This document shows positions 1 to 7,292 of a DNA stretch of 31,093 nt, piece after piece. How positions within the stretch are numbered: position 1 is the stretch's first letter; each line of letters starts with the position of its first letter. The stretch spans positions 1-31,093 of the IMG/VR virus record IMGVR_UViG_3300027782_000248, one strand, 5' to 3'. The position numbers were made by a program, and so were the translations under genes. Below the pieces are notes generated by a model that saw nothing but the letters and a program-made list of their open reading frames with translations, did no database searches and was not told where the DNA came from. This stretch comes from a virus.

Positions 1-692
1 AGGCGGTTCCAAGATATATTATTACAGTAAAAGGAGCAAAGCTTTCTACAGAGTCAGAGCGTAAATTGCTTGAGTTTTTCCAAGTTGGACTAAGAGGCAA
101 GAATCACAGATCTTTGTATATTCCCCTTCCTCCAGATTCTCCAGACTCTAAGACTGAATTTAAGATGGAGCCAATTGAGGCAGGTACTCAGGAATCTTCA
201 TTTAACGTATATCGCAAATCTAATAGAGATGAAATTCTATTATCTCACCGTGTCCCAATTAATAAAATTGGAACTCCAGAAGGAGTAAATTTAGCGGTAG
301 CCAGAGATGCCGATAAAACATTTAGAGAGCAAGTATGTCGTCCAGCCCAAATGAATTTAGAAAAGAAATTAAATAAAATTATTGAAGAAATGACAGATGC
401 TTTAATTCTTAAATTTAATGAGTTAACCTTGACCGATGAAGATACTCAATCTAAAATTGATGAGCGATATTTAAGGATGCAGGTAGTGACCCCTAATGAA
501 ATTAGAATTAGAATGGGCATGGTCCCAATTGATGGTGGGGATAAAGTTGTAGAATTAAAACCACAGGCACAGGCAGAAGTAAGAGCACAGGCAGGCAAGA
601 CCAGAACTAGAGATTCTGAAAGGTCTGCAAATTCCCCCGATATTTCTGGAGAGGGAAGAAATGCTCAAGGAGACGGAAGACAAGTCGACTGA
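1..692 (+). CDS. Phage portal protein, C-terminal part (5' end outside window)
   Basis: The frame is open from the first bases (codons begin at base 3) and ends at TGA 690-692, so the N-terminus lies upstream. The visible start includes RYIITVKGAKLS, followed by a segment with SFNVYRKSNRDEILLSHRVP and then IGTPEG. This order (a query-like strand, then 'R.eIl.aHrVP...ig') is the C-terminal half of HK97/PBSX-type portal proteins. In the family the portal forms the dodecameric ring at the capsid vertex through which DNA is packaged and ejected. The last 45 residues are polar and charged (rich in Q, A, R, S, D), a typical disordered portal tail. It lies directly upstream of the protease, the usual head-gene order. 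A TTG at 66 could open the frame, but homology-like sequence continues upstream of it, so I treat the gene as truncated by the window edge. Confidence 0.88.
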   Translation, partial: AVPRYIITVKGAKLSTESERKLLEFFQVGLRGKNHRSLYIPLPPDSPDSKTEFKMEPIEAGTQESSFNVYRKSNRDEILLSHRVPINKIGTPEGVNLAVARDADKTFREQVCRPAQMNLEKKLNKIIEEMTDALILKFNELTLTDEDTQSKIDERYLRMQVVTPNEIRIRMGMVPIDGGDKVVELKPQAQAEVRAQAGKTRTRDSERSANSPDISGEGRNAQGDGRQVD

Positions 693-707
693 CCCTGCTC
701 AACCATT

Positions 708-745
708 ATTTGCGTTATAGTCAATAACGCTATAAAATTAAGCAT
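708..745 (+). promoter_or_regulatory. Possible promoter and inverted repeat before the protease gene
   Basis: The 53-base gap holds TATAAA (731-736) only nine bases before the ATG, with a weak TTGCGT-like -35 at 710-715. Two mutually exclusive 6-bp stems are present: GCGTTA 712-717 with TAACGC 725-730, and TTATAG 715-720 with CTATAA 730-735. No Shine-Dalgarno sequence precedes the ATG at 746. A start near 743 would give an almost leaderless message. The -35 is poor, so this is tentative. Confidence 0.3.
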
Positions 746-2044
746 ATGAACATTGAAAAATCACTATGGTCTTCAACTGGCGATCAGATAGTTTTATCGG
801 TCCCCTTTACAAAAGTCAACCGTGAAAAGCGTACTGTCTCAGGTTTTGCAACACTAGACAACGTTGATCAAACTGGTGACGTCGTTACTATGGAAGCAAG
901 CGTAAAAGCTTTTGAAAATTTCCGTGGAAACATCCGTGAGATGCATGGATCAAATGCAGTAGGCAAAATGATTTCTTTTAAGCCAGAAACATACTACGAT
1001 GCAAAAGCACAAGAATTTTATAACGGAGTATATGTTGACGCATATGTTTCTAAAGGCGCTCAGGACACTTGGGAAAAAGTTCTAGACGGAACTCTAACAG
1101 GATTTTCAATCGGCGGAAAGATTATTGAATCAGACAACGAAGTTAATAAAGCAACTGGTAAGACTACAAGATTCATCAAAGATTATTCATTGATGGAACT
1201 TTCAATTGTCGACTCTCCAGCAAACGAGCTATGCAACATTCTTTCTATCTCTAAGATGAACGGCGAACTAATATTTAAAGGAATAGCAACTGAAGTAAAA
1301 GCAGAAAACATTTTTTATTGTGCAGACTCAGACTCAGTATTTATTTCAACAGAATCATCATATGATTCCCCAGTTACAGGAAAGCCTGCAACACTAATTG
1401 GATGGGTAGAGTCAAACGATGTTAACAAAGCAAAAGAAATAAACAAGATTCTTGATTTACATAAAAAATCAAGATTGTCCACGCCTGAAACACAAATTGC
1501 AAAACAGGCAGACATAGAAGGAGGTAATGAAGTGTCAGAAAACACAGAAAACACAGCAGTCGAAGAGACTGTAGTAGCAGACGCACCAGTTGTTGCTGAA
1601 GAAGCACCAGCAGTTGTAGAAGCACCAGTAGAAGACGCTCCTGCCGAAACTCTAGAAAAAGCAGCCGATGTATCAGAAGTTATGGTTGATGAACCTGATT
1701 TTGCTAAAATGCTTGGCGACCTTAAGGGATTTTTCTCAGAGACATTGAATAAGGCTTCAGAAGCAAATGCAGTACAGGTTTCAACAATTAAAGATACAGT
1801 TGAAACGTTCAGCAAGAGCGTAGATAGCCGAATTTCAGAGTTGGCAGAACAACACACAGCACTTTCAACAGCAGTTGAAAGCATCAAGAACACAATTGAT
1901 GGTGTACAAAAGCGTGTCGATGCAGTAGAATCAGAGACTGCAATTAAGAAGTCCTCGGACCTTGGCGGGTCTCAGGAAGTAATGATCAAAAAATCAAAGT
2001 GGAACGGTTCTTTCCTTGGTTCCGTGAACGAAATTTTTAACTAA
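746..2044 (+). CDS. Prohead maturation protease fused to scaffold domain
   Basis: A 432-residue protein. Residues 1-175 look like the phage prohead serine protease of the XkdF/HK97 kind: the histidine lies in EMHGSNAVGK (His67), and the candidate nucleophile region is ELSIVDSPAN (Ser153, followed by the conserved P-A-N). Residues about 265-310 are low-complexity and acidic (A, V, E, P). Residues about 315-400 are strongly helical with heptad-like spacing, as in delta/scaffold domains. In the family, scaffold directs capsid assembly and is then degraded by the protease. The ATG at 746 has no Shine-Dalgarno sequence; the adjacent TATAAA suggests a near-leaderless start. The position between portal and major capsid protein fits. 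The fusion is inferred from one unbroken frame, and the scaffold can probably also be made separately (see 1532). Confidence 0.85.
   Translation: MNIEKSLWSSTGDQIVLSVPFTKVNREKRTVSGFATLDNVDQTGDVVTMEASVKAFENFRGNIREMHGSNAVGKMISFKPETYYDAKAQEFYNGVYVDAYVSKGAQDTWEKVLDGTLTGFSIGGKIIESDNEVNKATGKTTRFIKDYSLMELSIVDSPANELCNILSISKMNGELIFKGIATEVKAENIFYCADSDSVFISTESSYDSPVTGKPATLIGWVESNDVNKAKEINKILDLHKKSRLSTPETQIAKQADIEGGNEVSENTENTAVEETVVADAPVVAEEAPAVVEAPVEDAPAETLEKAADVSEVMVDEPDFAKMLGDLKGFFSETLNKASEANAVQVSTIKDTVETFSKSVDSRISELAEQHTALSTAVESIKNTIDGVQKRVDAVESETAIKKSSDLGGSQEVMIKKSKWNGSFLGSVNEIFN
1518..1534 (+). promoter_or_regulatory. Internal ribosome binding site for free scaffold
   Basis: AAGGAGGT at 1518-1525 matches the full anti-Shine-Dalgarno complement and sits six bases before an in-frame GTG at 1532, inside the protease-scaffold gene. 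It is the best Shine-Dalgarno match noticed in the window and lies exactly at the boundary between protease and scaffold regions. Confidence 0.7.
1532..2044 (+). CDS. Scaffold protein from internal start (nested in protease gene)
   Basis: Translation from GTG 1532, in frame with the protease gene, would give a 170-residue protein identical to its C-terminus. It begins just after the protease domain, covers the acidic linker and the helical scaffold region, and ends with a basic and aromatic tail (KKSKWNGSF). Lambda uses the same logic: protease C and scaffold Nu3 share a frame and C-terminus, and the internal start supplies excess scaffold. The evidence seen is the perfect AAGGAGGT at six-base spacing and the domain boundary. 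Actual use of this start is inferred. Confidence 0.6.
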   Translation: MSENTENTAVEETVVADAPVVAEEAPAVVEAPVEDAPAETLEKAADVSEVMVDEPDFAKMLGDLKGFFSETLNKASEANAVQVSTIKDTVETFSKSVDSRISELAEQHTALSTAVESIKNTIDGVQKRVDAVESETAIKKSSDLGGSQEVMIKKSKWNGSFLGSVNEIFN

Positions 2045-2067
2045 AAAAAGGTAGGTGAAAATATAAA

Positions 2068-3123
2068 ATGAGTAATGAAAACTTAGAAAAGGCTATCGCT
2101 GCAGGTACAACTGCAACAGGTACCTTTGCAGGAGTTACAGGCGCAGCTAACACAAGTATCCACACAGGTGGTGCTTCTGGCAACGCAGGTCTCCTAAACG
2201 CAGAACAATCAGCTCGCTTCCTGGACTACATGTTCGACGCTACCGTAATCGGTAAGGTCGCCCGTACAGTTCGTATGAAGTCAGACACATCTGAGATTGA
2301 TCGTATGGCCGTTGGTGAGAAGCTTATGAAGCTTGCAACCGAAGGTGATAACGACGCTTCAAACAGCGCAGTAACTTTCTCAAAAATCTCTTTGACAACA
2401 AAGAAACTCCGCATGGACTGGGAGCTTTCAACAGAGTCTCTAGAAGATAATATCGAAGGTGCAGATCTTGAAGATCATATTGCACGTTTGATGGCAACAC
2501 AGGCAGGTAACGACATTGAAGACGTAATTCTAAATGGCGATACAACCCTAACAGGCGATGCCCTATACAAGTCATTTGATGGCGTTGTAAAGAAGGCAAA
2601 GGCTTCAGCACACGTAGTAGAAGCTGGTGGCTCAGGCGTAAGCCGTGAGTTGTTTAACAAAGCACTCAAAGCAATGCCACGTAAGTACAAGCAACGTCGT
2701 GCAGATCTTCGCTTCCTAGCAGGATCAAACCTGATTCAAGATTTCCTATATGCTAACAGCATTGGAACAAATCAGACAATTCCACAGGATATCGCATCAA
2801 GCTTAATCCGTGGAGCAACACCAGCTCTAGGTGGACCAGCAGGATATGTGGCACCATTCGCATTCGGTATTCCGATTGTTGAAGTACCACTTCTTAATGA
2901 GACACAGACTGGAACATATTCAGCTCCATCAGGATCACACGGTGACGTCCACTTGACATTCCCAAATAACGTAGTTATTGGTATCAAGCGTGATGTAACT
3001 GTTTACCGCTTCTTCGAGCCACGTAAGGACTCAATCGAGTACACAATGTATACTCGTGTTGGCGTTCAAATCGAGCAGGCAAACGCCTGGGTAGTAGTGA
3101 AAAACGTTAAGGTTGCTTCCTAA
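2068..3123 (+). CDS. Major capsid protein (HK97 fold)
   Basis: A 351-residue protein immediately downstream of the protease/scaffold gene, with a Gly/Ala/Thr-rich N-terminus. Features of HK97-type capsid proteins include the segment with DWELSTESLED (about residues 113-125), an 'IEDVILNGD' stretch at the end of the spine-helix region, and a C-terminal strand region with AFGIPIVEVP and YRFFEPRKD. It forms the icosahedral shell. All 16 arginine codons are CGT or CGC, unlike most neighbours, as expected for the most highly translated phage gene. A purine-rich GGTAGGTG lies about ten bases before the ATG. A terminator follows the stop codon. No separate decoration protein was identified. Confidence 0.9.
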   Translation: MSNENLEKAIAAGTTATGTFAGVTGAANTSIHTGGASGNAGLLNAEQSARFLDYMFDATVIGKVARTVRMKSDTSEIDRMAVGEKLMKLATEGDNDASNSAVTFSKISLTTKKLRMDWELSTESLEDNIEGADLEDHIARLMATQAGNDIEDVILNGDTTLTGDALYKSFDGVVKKAKASAHVVEAGGSGVSRELFNKALKAMPRKYKQRRADLRFLAGSNLIQDFLYANSIGTNQTIPQDIASSLIRGATPALGGPAGYVAPFAFGIPIVEVPLLNETQTGTYSAPSGSHGDVHLTFPNNVVIGIKRDVTVYRFFEPRKDSIEYTMYTRVGVQIEQANAWVVVKNVKVAS

Positions 3124-3144
3124 TTATAGGATTTAACTAGCTGG

Positions 3145-3174
3145 AAAGGCCCCTAATTAATTTTAGGGGCTTTT
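3145..3174 (+). terminator. Rho-independent terminator after the major capsid gene
   Basis: GCCCCTAA (3149-3156) pairs with TTAGGGGC (3163-3170). The stem is extended by AAAG 3145-3148 against TTTT 3171-3174 with one G-U pair, giving about 12 bp around a 6-base loop. A T-rich stretch (TTTTCATTTT) follows. It lies 21 bases past the capsid stop codon. Confidence 0.82.
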
Positions 3175-3190
3175 CATTTTAATTTAGTAA

Positions 3191-3199
3191 TGCTATAAT
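3191..3199 (+). promoter_or_regulatory. Promoter with extended -10 (TGCTATAAT)
   Basis: TGCTATAAT at 3191-3199 is a perfect extended -10 box. The -35 region (TTTCAT at 3172-3177, 16-base spacing) is weak, as is usual for extended -10 promoters. The predicted start near 3206 leaves a short leader containing AGGAG before the ATG at 3227. It lies directly after the capsid terminator, restarting transcription of the connector genes. Confidence 0.65.
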
Positions 3200-3226
3200 T
3201 GTTTTAAGTAGAAATAGGAGATTTGC

Positions 3227-3628
3227 ATGTCATTTGAGACATTGAAAGTAGCAGAGTTGAAAAAGATTGCAGAAGATTTTGCAGTCGATGCCGACGGTCT
3301 AAAAAACAAAGCCGACATCATTGCCGCCCTTGCAGAAGAGGGAGTAACTTGGTCTGTATATAACAGCACTATTAAAAAGATTGAAGAAGAGACGGAAGAA
3401 ATGTCAATCGAAGTATTGCCAAAGTTTGATCCAAAAGCAGCACAGCCAGAGGACACAGTATTAGTAAGAATGACCAGAGAGAACTTTAGATATGATATTA
3501 TGGGAATTACGTTCACAAAAGAACACCCATTTGTAGCAGTATCTGAAGATGTAGCACAAGAAATTTTTGATAAGGAGGAGGGCTTTAGATTAGCGTCTCC
3601 TAGAGAAGTACAGGAGTACTACAGTTAA
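3227..3628 (+). CDS. Small head protein with N-terminal SAP/HeH-like domain
   Basis: A 133-residue protein between the capsid and connector genes. Residues 4-40 (TLKVAELKKIAEDF..., a helix-extended loop-helix rhythm, ...KADIIAALAEEG) match the pattern of SAP/HeH/LEM-like DNA- or protein-binding motifs often found at the ends of phage head proteins. An acidic linker (EEETEE) follows, then a compact domain with RYDIMGITFTKEHPF and a terminal YY. An AGGAG sits about six bases upstream of the ATG. The role is unproven: possibilities are a capsid-associated or minor head protein, or a connector accessory. The family assignment is by pattern only. Confidence 0.6.
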   Translation: MSFETLKVAELKKIAEDFAVDADGLKNKADIIAALAEEGVTWSVYNSTIKKIEEETEEMSIEVLPKFDPKAAQPEDTVLVRMTRENFRYDIMGITFTKEHPFVAVSEDVAQEIFDKEEGFRLASPREVQEYYS

Positions 3629-3642
3629 TCTAAGCCTATAAA

Positions 3643-4623
3643 ATGGCAGAGATATTAATTAATTCACAATCACCGATTGTCCATCAGATTTTTTGGAACG
3701 GTGACATCGCAGTTGCCGACGCCTTACCTATTGTAAAAATATATGACGTAACGCTAGATGCAAGAGTTAGTCCTGCGGTACTTGCAACAACCGTGCTTGC
3801 CACAATAACCTCTACCCTAGACGAAAATAATCCTGGAACGTATTCTGTTAACGTGCCTTATGCCCTTACGAATAGAAATAAGACATTAAAGGTAAATTGG
3901 GAATACTCAGTGGGCGGAGTGGCGGTAGTAAGATCAGATGAGGTACAGGTAGTAACCCCATACATAGATTTTAACTACATTCAAGACTTAGGCTACAGTA
4001 CAGATTCTTCAGACCCATCATACAAGTCTTACAAAGAATTAATTAGAGCAGAAAAGTATGCTCGTAAGCAAATAGAAGAATACACAGGACAAAAGTTTTA
4101 TCTTTATGATGAAACCGTAATGGTATATGGTTATGAGTACGATACTCTTCCTTTACCAGCTAAAATAAATCAACTACATACGTTGTCTGTAAACGATATA
4201 CTTCTTAGAGACAATATTAATAATATTGACAACTGGAACTTTCCAGTTCAGATTTCTGAGAGCGGATATTCAATTAGAATTAATAGAGCAGGAATGGTAG
4301 ATAATACAGTATATACCGCTAATGGAATGGTTCCTCCAAGTATTCATGACTATTCAGGAGTGTTTCACTCTGGAGTTCCTTACAAGGTATTTGCAAGATT
4401 TGGATGGGACAAAGTTCCTGAAAATGTAGAGCTAGCAACAGCTGAATTAATGAAAGATTATTTTTCTAAAGATACCGTATGGCGCAACAAGTATGTAAAG
4501 TCTATATCAACATTTGACTGGGATTTTGAGTACAGGGGAGATGCCTATACTGGCACAGGTAACGCCCTAGCAGATAATCTTCTAGCAGACTATGTCTTAA
4601 CAATTAAAGCAGAGATTATATAA
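3643..4623 (+). CDS. Head-tail connector (adaptor, gp6/gp15-like) with N-terminal beta domain
   Basis: A 326-residue protein. From about residue 125 it reads KSYKELIRAEKYARKQIEEY, then TGQKFYLY, followed by a beta region and a closing helix with ATAELMKDYFSKD. This is the pattern of the adaptor that docks under the portal ring (HK97 gp6 / SPP1 gp15 type). The first 110 residues look like an extra beta-sandwich (alternating hydrophobic strands, 'NPGTYSVNVPY'), longer than the minimal adaptor. The ATG has no Shine-Dalgarno sequence and directly follows TATAAA (3637-3642). The gene ends in a TAATG overlap with the head-closure gene. Confidence 0.68.
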   Translation: MAEILINSQSPIVHQIFWNGDIAVADALPIVKIYDVTLDARVSPAVLATTVLATITSTLDENNPGTYSVNVPYALTNRNKTLKVNWEYSVGGVAVVRSDEVQVVTPYIDFNYIQDLGYSTDSSDPSYKSYKELIRAEKYARKQIEEYTGQKFYLYDETVMVYGYEYDTLPLPAKINQLHTLSVNDILLRDNINNIDNWNFPVQISESGYSIRINRAGMVDNTVYTANGMVPPSIHDYSGVFHSGVPYKVFARFGWDKVPENVELATAELMKDYFSKDTVWRNKYVKSISTFDWDFEYRGDAYTGTGNALADNLLADYVLTIKAEII

Positions 4624-5051
4624 TGACTAGCATCGTAGACTCTGTCTTGTCTATGAATTTAGATGTTTATAGACAGTCTGAAATTCAAGATACCGAAACT
4701 GGGGCAATCATAAAAGAATGGAATTACTACAAAACCCTATCTTGCCATGCTAAAGGAATAATTAGCAATACAGCTACATCTGGCTCTGGAAACAAACAAG
4801 TTTTTTCAAACAAATATATGGATGAGCAAGTAATTCAGATAAGAACATCAGAAAAATTAACAGCCAGAGAAAAGATTACAAACATAAGGGATTCCGACAA
4901 TAATGTAATCTGGCAAGAAATTAATTATCCAAACGATACACCTACAGTATTTGAAGTAATGGGAACAACGCCAATGACAGATCCATTTGGAAGAGTCATT
5001 GCTTATAGCTCATCCCTAAAGAGATCGGAGAATCAGCAAATTGGACAATAG
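4623..5051 (+). CDS. Head-tail adaptor / head-closure protein (SPP1 gp16-like)
   Basis: A 142-residue all-beta protein with the layout of phage head-closure proteins: an N-terminal strand (LDVYRQSEIQDTETG), a central loop with glycine/serine content, a strand with EQVIQIRTSEKL, and a C-terminal 'VFEVMGTTPMTDPFGRV' strand resembling the family's closing strand. In the family it forms the ring between adaptor and tail and plugs the channel until ejection. The start codon overlaps the upstream stop (TAATG), implying coupled translation. The call rests on size, order and pattern. Confidence 0.62.
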   Translation: MTSIVDSVLSMNLDVYRQSEIQDTETGAIIKEWNYYKTLSCHAKGIISNTATSGSGNKQVFSNKYMDEQVIQIRTSEKLTAREKITNIRDSDNNVIWQEINYPNDTPTVFEVMGTTPMTDPFGRVIAYSSSLKRSENQQIGQ

Positions 5052-5823
5052 CGGAATGCTGATTCAAGCAGCAAGCGGACTTGAAAGAATGATGTATGCA
5101 AATCAAAAAGGCGTGTTAAAAGATAGCACGGTAGCTCAAATATCAGCATATGTATACTATGAAGCAGCAGTAATATCTAAGCTAACAACAAACAAGCCAT
5201 TTCAAAATGCATTTGGAAAAATGATGTTTGATCAAATAAACTTAGATTTTGGAAACTACATAGACTCACTTGCTAGAAGCAAGCCTAAATCTTTACACCA
5301 TGTTTACGAATGGAAAAAATCAGGTAACAAAACTGCAAGACTATTTAAATTAAATAAGACTGCCCAACTAGGGCTATCATTTGGAATTAACTACGAGTTC
5401 CTCCCATCAAAATCAATGGTTCCCGCATCAAGCGGCAGACGCAGACATGTATTTGCAAACAAGGCTTCAATAGTGGAGCAAGGCAAGCCTTTAGTAATTA
5501 GACCAAAGAATGCCGAAAGACTTGTATTTCAAATTGATGATGAGACAATATTTATGCCAAAGGGGGCATCTGTTACGGTAAAGCGTCCTGGTGGAACTGG
5601 GGCAACTAATCAATTTACATTAGCTCACTCAAGATTTTTTAGCGGTAATTTAGTAAACGATTCAATCAAAAGATCTGGATTCCAAAAACTATTTAATTCA
5701 AGCATTACGAAAGCATTAAGAGTTCCCTCTAATATTAAAAAAGTTCAATACTCATTTTCAGCAAACACAATAAGGTCTCAGGCTGACTCAGCACTGACCC
5801 TATCATTTGGAGGTGCAATGTGA
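5041..5823 (+). CDS. Neck / head-tail joining protein
   Basis: A 260-residue protein of unclear family, placed where siphoviruses encode the neck protein that bridges head closure and tail terminator (HK97 gp10 position). It has an N-terminal helical region (LIQAASGLERMMYANQKG), a middle with many basic residues (KSLHHVYEWKKSGNKTARL), a block SSGRRRHVFANKAS, and a beta-rich end. I chose TTG 5041 because CGGAG lies ten bases upstream; ATG 5056 has no Shine-Dalgarno sequence. The TTG start overlaps the previous gene by 11 bases. Function is inferred from position. Confidence 0.5.
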   Translation: MDNSGMLIQAASGLERMMYANQKGVLKDSTVAQISAYVYYEAAVISKLTTNKPFQNAFGKMMFDQINLDFGNYIDSLARSKPKSLHHVYEWKKSGNKTARLFKLNKTAQLGLSFGINYEFLPSKSMVPASSGRRRHVFANKASIVEQGKPLVIRPKNAERLVFQIDDETIFMPKGASVTVKRPGGTGATNQFTLAHSRFFSGNLVNDSIKRSGFQKLFNSSITKALRVPSNIKKVQYSFSANTIRSQADSALTLSFGGAM

Positions 5824-6350
5824 CGGCCAACTATAAATTAGACGCAATGCTAGAGCTAAGAAAGTATTTATGGGAAGAGCTTTATACAAGAGGAATCTTT
5901 GACGAAGACGACTACTGGAGCGATAACTTAAATGAGAACATCATCCCAATTATCCCAGTTCAGCAGTCACCAGAACTAAATCAATTTTTAAGCGGCAAGA
6001 AGCATATAGTTTATGACAAGATAGGGATGTCCTATGAGGACAACTGGCTAATATGTTGCGAACAAATCCTATTTACCGTATATTCAACATCAGTGGCAGA
6101 TATCAATGAGATCAGAAACTACATGACAGATGAGTTTAGAAGAATGGACGAGTCTGCCAGAGACATAAATAAATGGAAAGATCTTTCAAATAAGTTTAAA
6201 TTTTATAGCATATATATAGCAGACATATCTCCAACAGCCCCTTCAGAGGAGCTTCAGGGATTCTTCTCCTCAGAAATAATACTAGAGATTAAGTATTCTA
6301 GGATAACAGACAGTGATGGGTCTTCAAGCACACTAGGCAGATTCCTCTAG
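5820..6350 (+). CDS. Probable tail terminator protein
   Basis: A 176-residue protein starting at GTG 5820, which overlaps the upstream stop (GTGA). GGAGGT at 5809-5814 is well spaced, so the start is secure. It has an N-terminal helix (LDAMLELRKYLWEELY), then alternating strands and helices including CCEQILFTVYST and a C-terminal beta hairpin. This size, layout and position just before the tail tube gene fit the tail terminator that caps the tube (lambda gpU / SPP1 gp17 type). All eight arginine codons are AGA or AGG, in sharp contrast to the flanking capsid and tube genes. Confidence 0.55.
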   Translation: MTANYKLDAMLELRKYLWEELYTRGIFDEDDYWSDNLNENIIPIIPVQQSPELNQFLSGKKHIVYDKIGMSYEDNWLICCEQILFTVYSTSVADINEIRNYMTDEFRRMDESARDINKWKDLSNKFKFYSIYIADISPTAPSEELQGFFSSEIILEIKYSRITDSDGSSSTLGRFL

Positions 6351-6470
6351 GGTTTGCCTTTTTACCTATAATATTATAAACTTGTCTTAAGAGGAAAGAA
6401 GCCTAGCCAGCTTGAATTTAAGATTTGAACAAAAATATATATATATTGAAATATAGGAGGAAACAAAACT
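6351..6470 (+). promoter_or_regulatory. Promoter and long AT-rich leader of the tail tube gene
   Basis: The largest gap in the window (120 bases). TATAAT at 6367-6372 is a likely -10 box; no good -35 is seen. A start near 6379 would give a leader of about 90 bases, much longer than the roughly 20-base leaders elsewhere. The leader has a weak 6-bp stem (TCTTAA 6385-6390 with TTAAGA 6418-6423), an alternating AT run, and ends in AGGAGG before the ATG. Confidence 0.5.
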
Positions 6471-7178
6471 ATGGCACAATCCGTAGGTAATGCTAGAAAT
6501 ATTCTAGTCGGTGCATCTCCGCTGTTCTTGTCAAATACTGACATCAACGACGCAGATTACATCGCAAACGCAGAAGCAGGCGTAGCAGTTACAGCAGCAG
6601 CTAATACAGTTGGAGTACCAGCATTTGCATCAGGTGTATCTTATACAACTTCGCTTAACGCTGTTAATCAAACTGCAGGACTATTTGGATACCGTAACGT
6701 TGGTTTTACTAACAACGGTCTTCAAATCACATACAACCCAACATATGACTCAGTAACTGTAGATCAGTTGCTTGATACAGCTAAGCTGTTCAAGTCAGCA
6801 ATGGAAGTTATGATTGCAACAGAAATGTCAGAAGGTACTCTTGAGAACATTGCAACAGTATTTGGACAACCATCATCAACTCTATCAACTTCAGGAACTG
6901 GAGTTACAAAGAAAGATGTTCTAGGTCTTGAGGCAGGTGCACTTGGTGCAGCCCCAACAGAGCGTCAGCTAATTGCAGTTGGACTAGCTCCAACAGCAGG
7001 TTCAACATCATCAGAGCGTGTATATTATGCTCGTCGAGTATTGTCTGTACAACAGTCACAATTCTCACTTGCACGTACAACTCCAACAACATTCCCAGTA
7101 ACCTTCCGTTTACTACCAGATGCTGGCTATGCTGGCTCTGAGTACGGCAAGATTATTGACCGTGTTCTAGTAGCATAA
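6471..7178 (+). CDS. Major tail (tube) protein
   Basis: A 235-residue protein with a strong AGGAGG upstream, Gly/Ala/Thr/Ser-rich and without cysteine. Its composition and layout (an Ala-rich N-terminus, alternating strands, segment DSVTVDQLLDTAKLFKSAME with a helix between strands, and a C-terminal strand FPVTFRLLPDAG) fit siphovirus tail tube subunits, which stack as hexamer rings. It lies immediately upstream of the frameshifted chaperones and tape measure, the conserved order. Eight of its nine arginine codons are CGN, matching the capsid gene and indicating high expression. A strong hairpin and a new promoter follow. Confidence 0.82.
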   Translation: MAQSVGNARNILVGASPLFLSNTDINDADYIANAEAGVAVTAAANTVGVPAFASGVSYTTSLNAVNQTAGLFGYRNVGFTNNGLQITYNPTYDSVTVDQLLDTAKLFKSAMEVMIATEMSEGTLENIATVFGQPSSTLSTSGTGVTKKDVLGLEAGALGAAPTERQLIAVGLAPTAGSTSSERVYYARRVLSVQQSQFSLARTTPTTFPVTFRLLPDAGYAGSEYGKIIDRVLVA

Positions 7179-7202
7179 TAATTTAGTTTATTAGCTATAC
7201 AT

Positions 7203-7230
7203 CAAAGCCCCCAAGAAATTGGGGGCTTTG
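7203..7230 (+). terminator. Strong hairpin (terminator) after the tail tube gene
   Basis: A 12-bp perfect stem (7203-7214 with 7219-7230, core AGCCCCC/GGGGGCT) closed by a GAAA tetraloop of the GNRA type. The T-tract is short (TTT inside the stem end, then TGGTTGTATT), so termination may be partial; the hairpin could also protect the 3' end of the abundant tail tube message. Confidence 0.75.
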
Positions 7231-7233
7231 TGG

Positions 7234-7262
7234 TTGTATTAGTATATTTCTTTTAGTATAAT
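7234..7262 (+). promoter_or_regulatory. Promoter TTGTAT-N17-TATAAT
   Basis: TTGTAT 7234-7239 and TATAAT 7257-7262 are separated by the optimal 17 bases. The predicted start near 7269 leaves a 24-base leader with GGAGGA at 7281-7286 ahead of the TTG at 7293. It lies immediately after the tail tube hairpin and would drive chaperones, tape measure and the distal tail genes. Confidence 0.75.
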
Positions 7263-7292
7263 GTTTATGAGTAGATCCTAGGAGGACCTAAA

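Noticed and set aside
1315-1893. Minus-strand open frame of 192 residues opposite the scaffold region
   Set aside because: Ser/Thr/Ala low-complexity product is the mirror of the Ala/Val/Glu-rich coding strand; no ribosome binding site or promoter, and it lies within a well-supported gene.
6431-6462. AT-rich stretch as a replication origin
   Set aside because: No iterons or initiator gene nearby; it is a short leader within the late structural operon.
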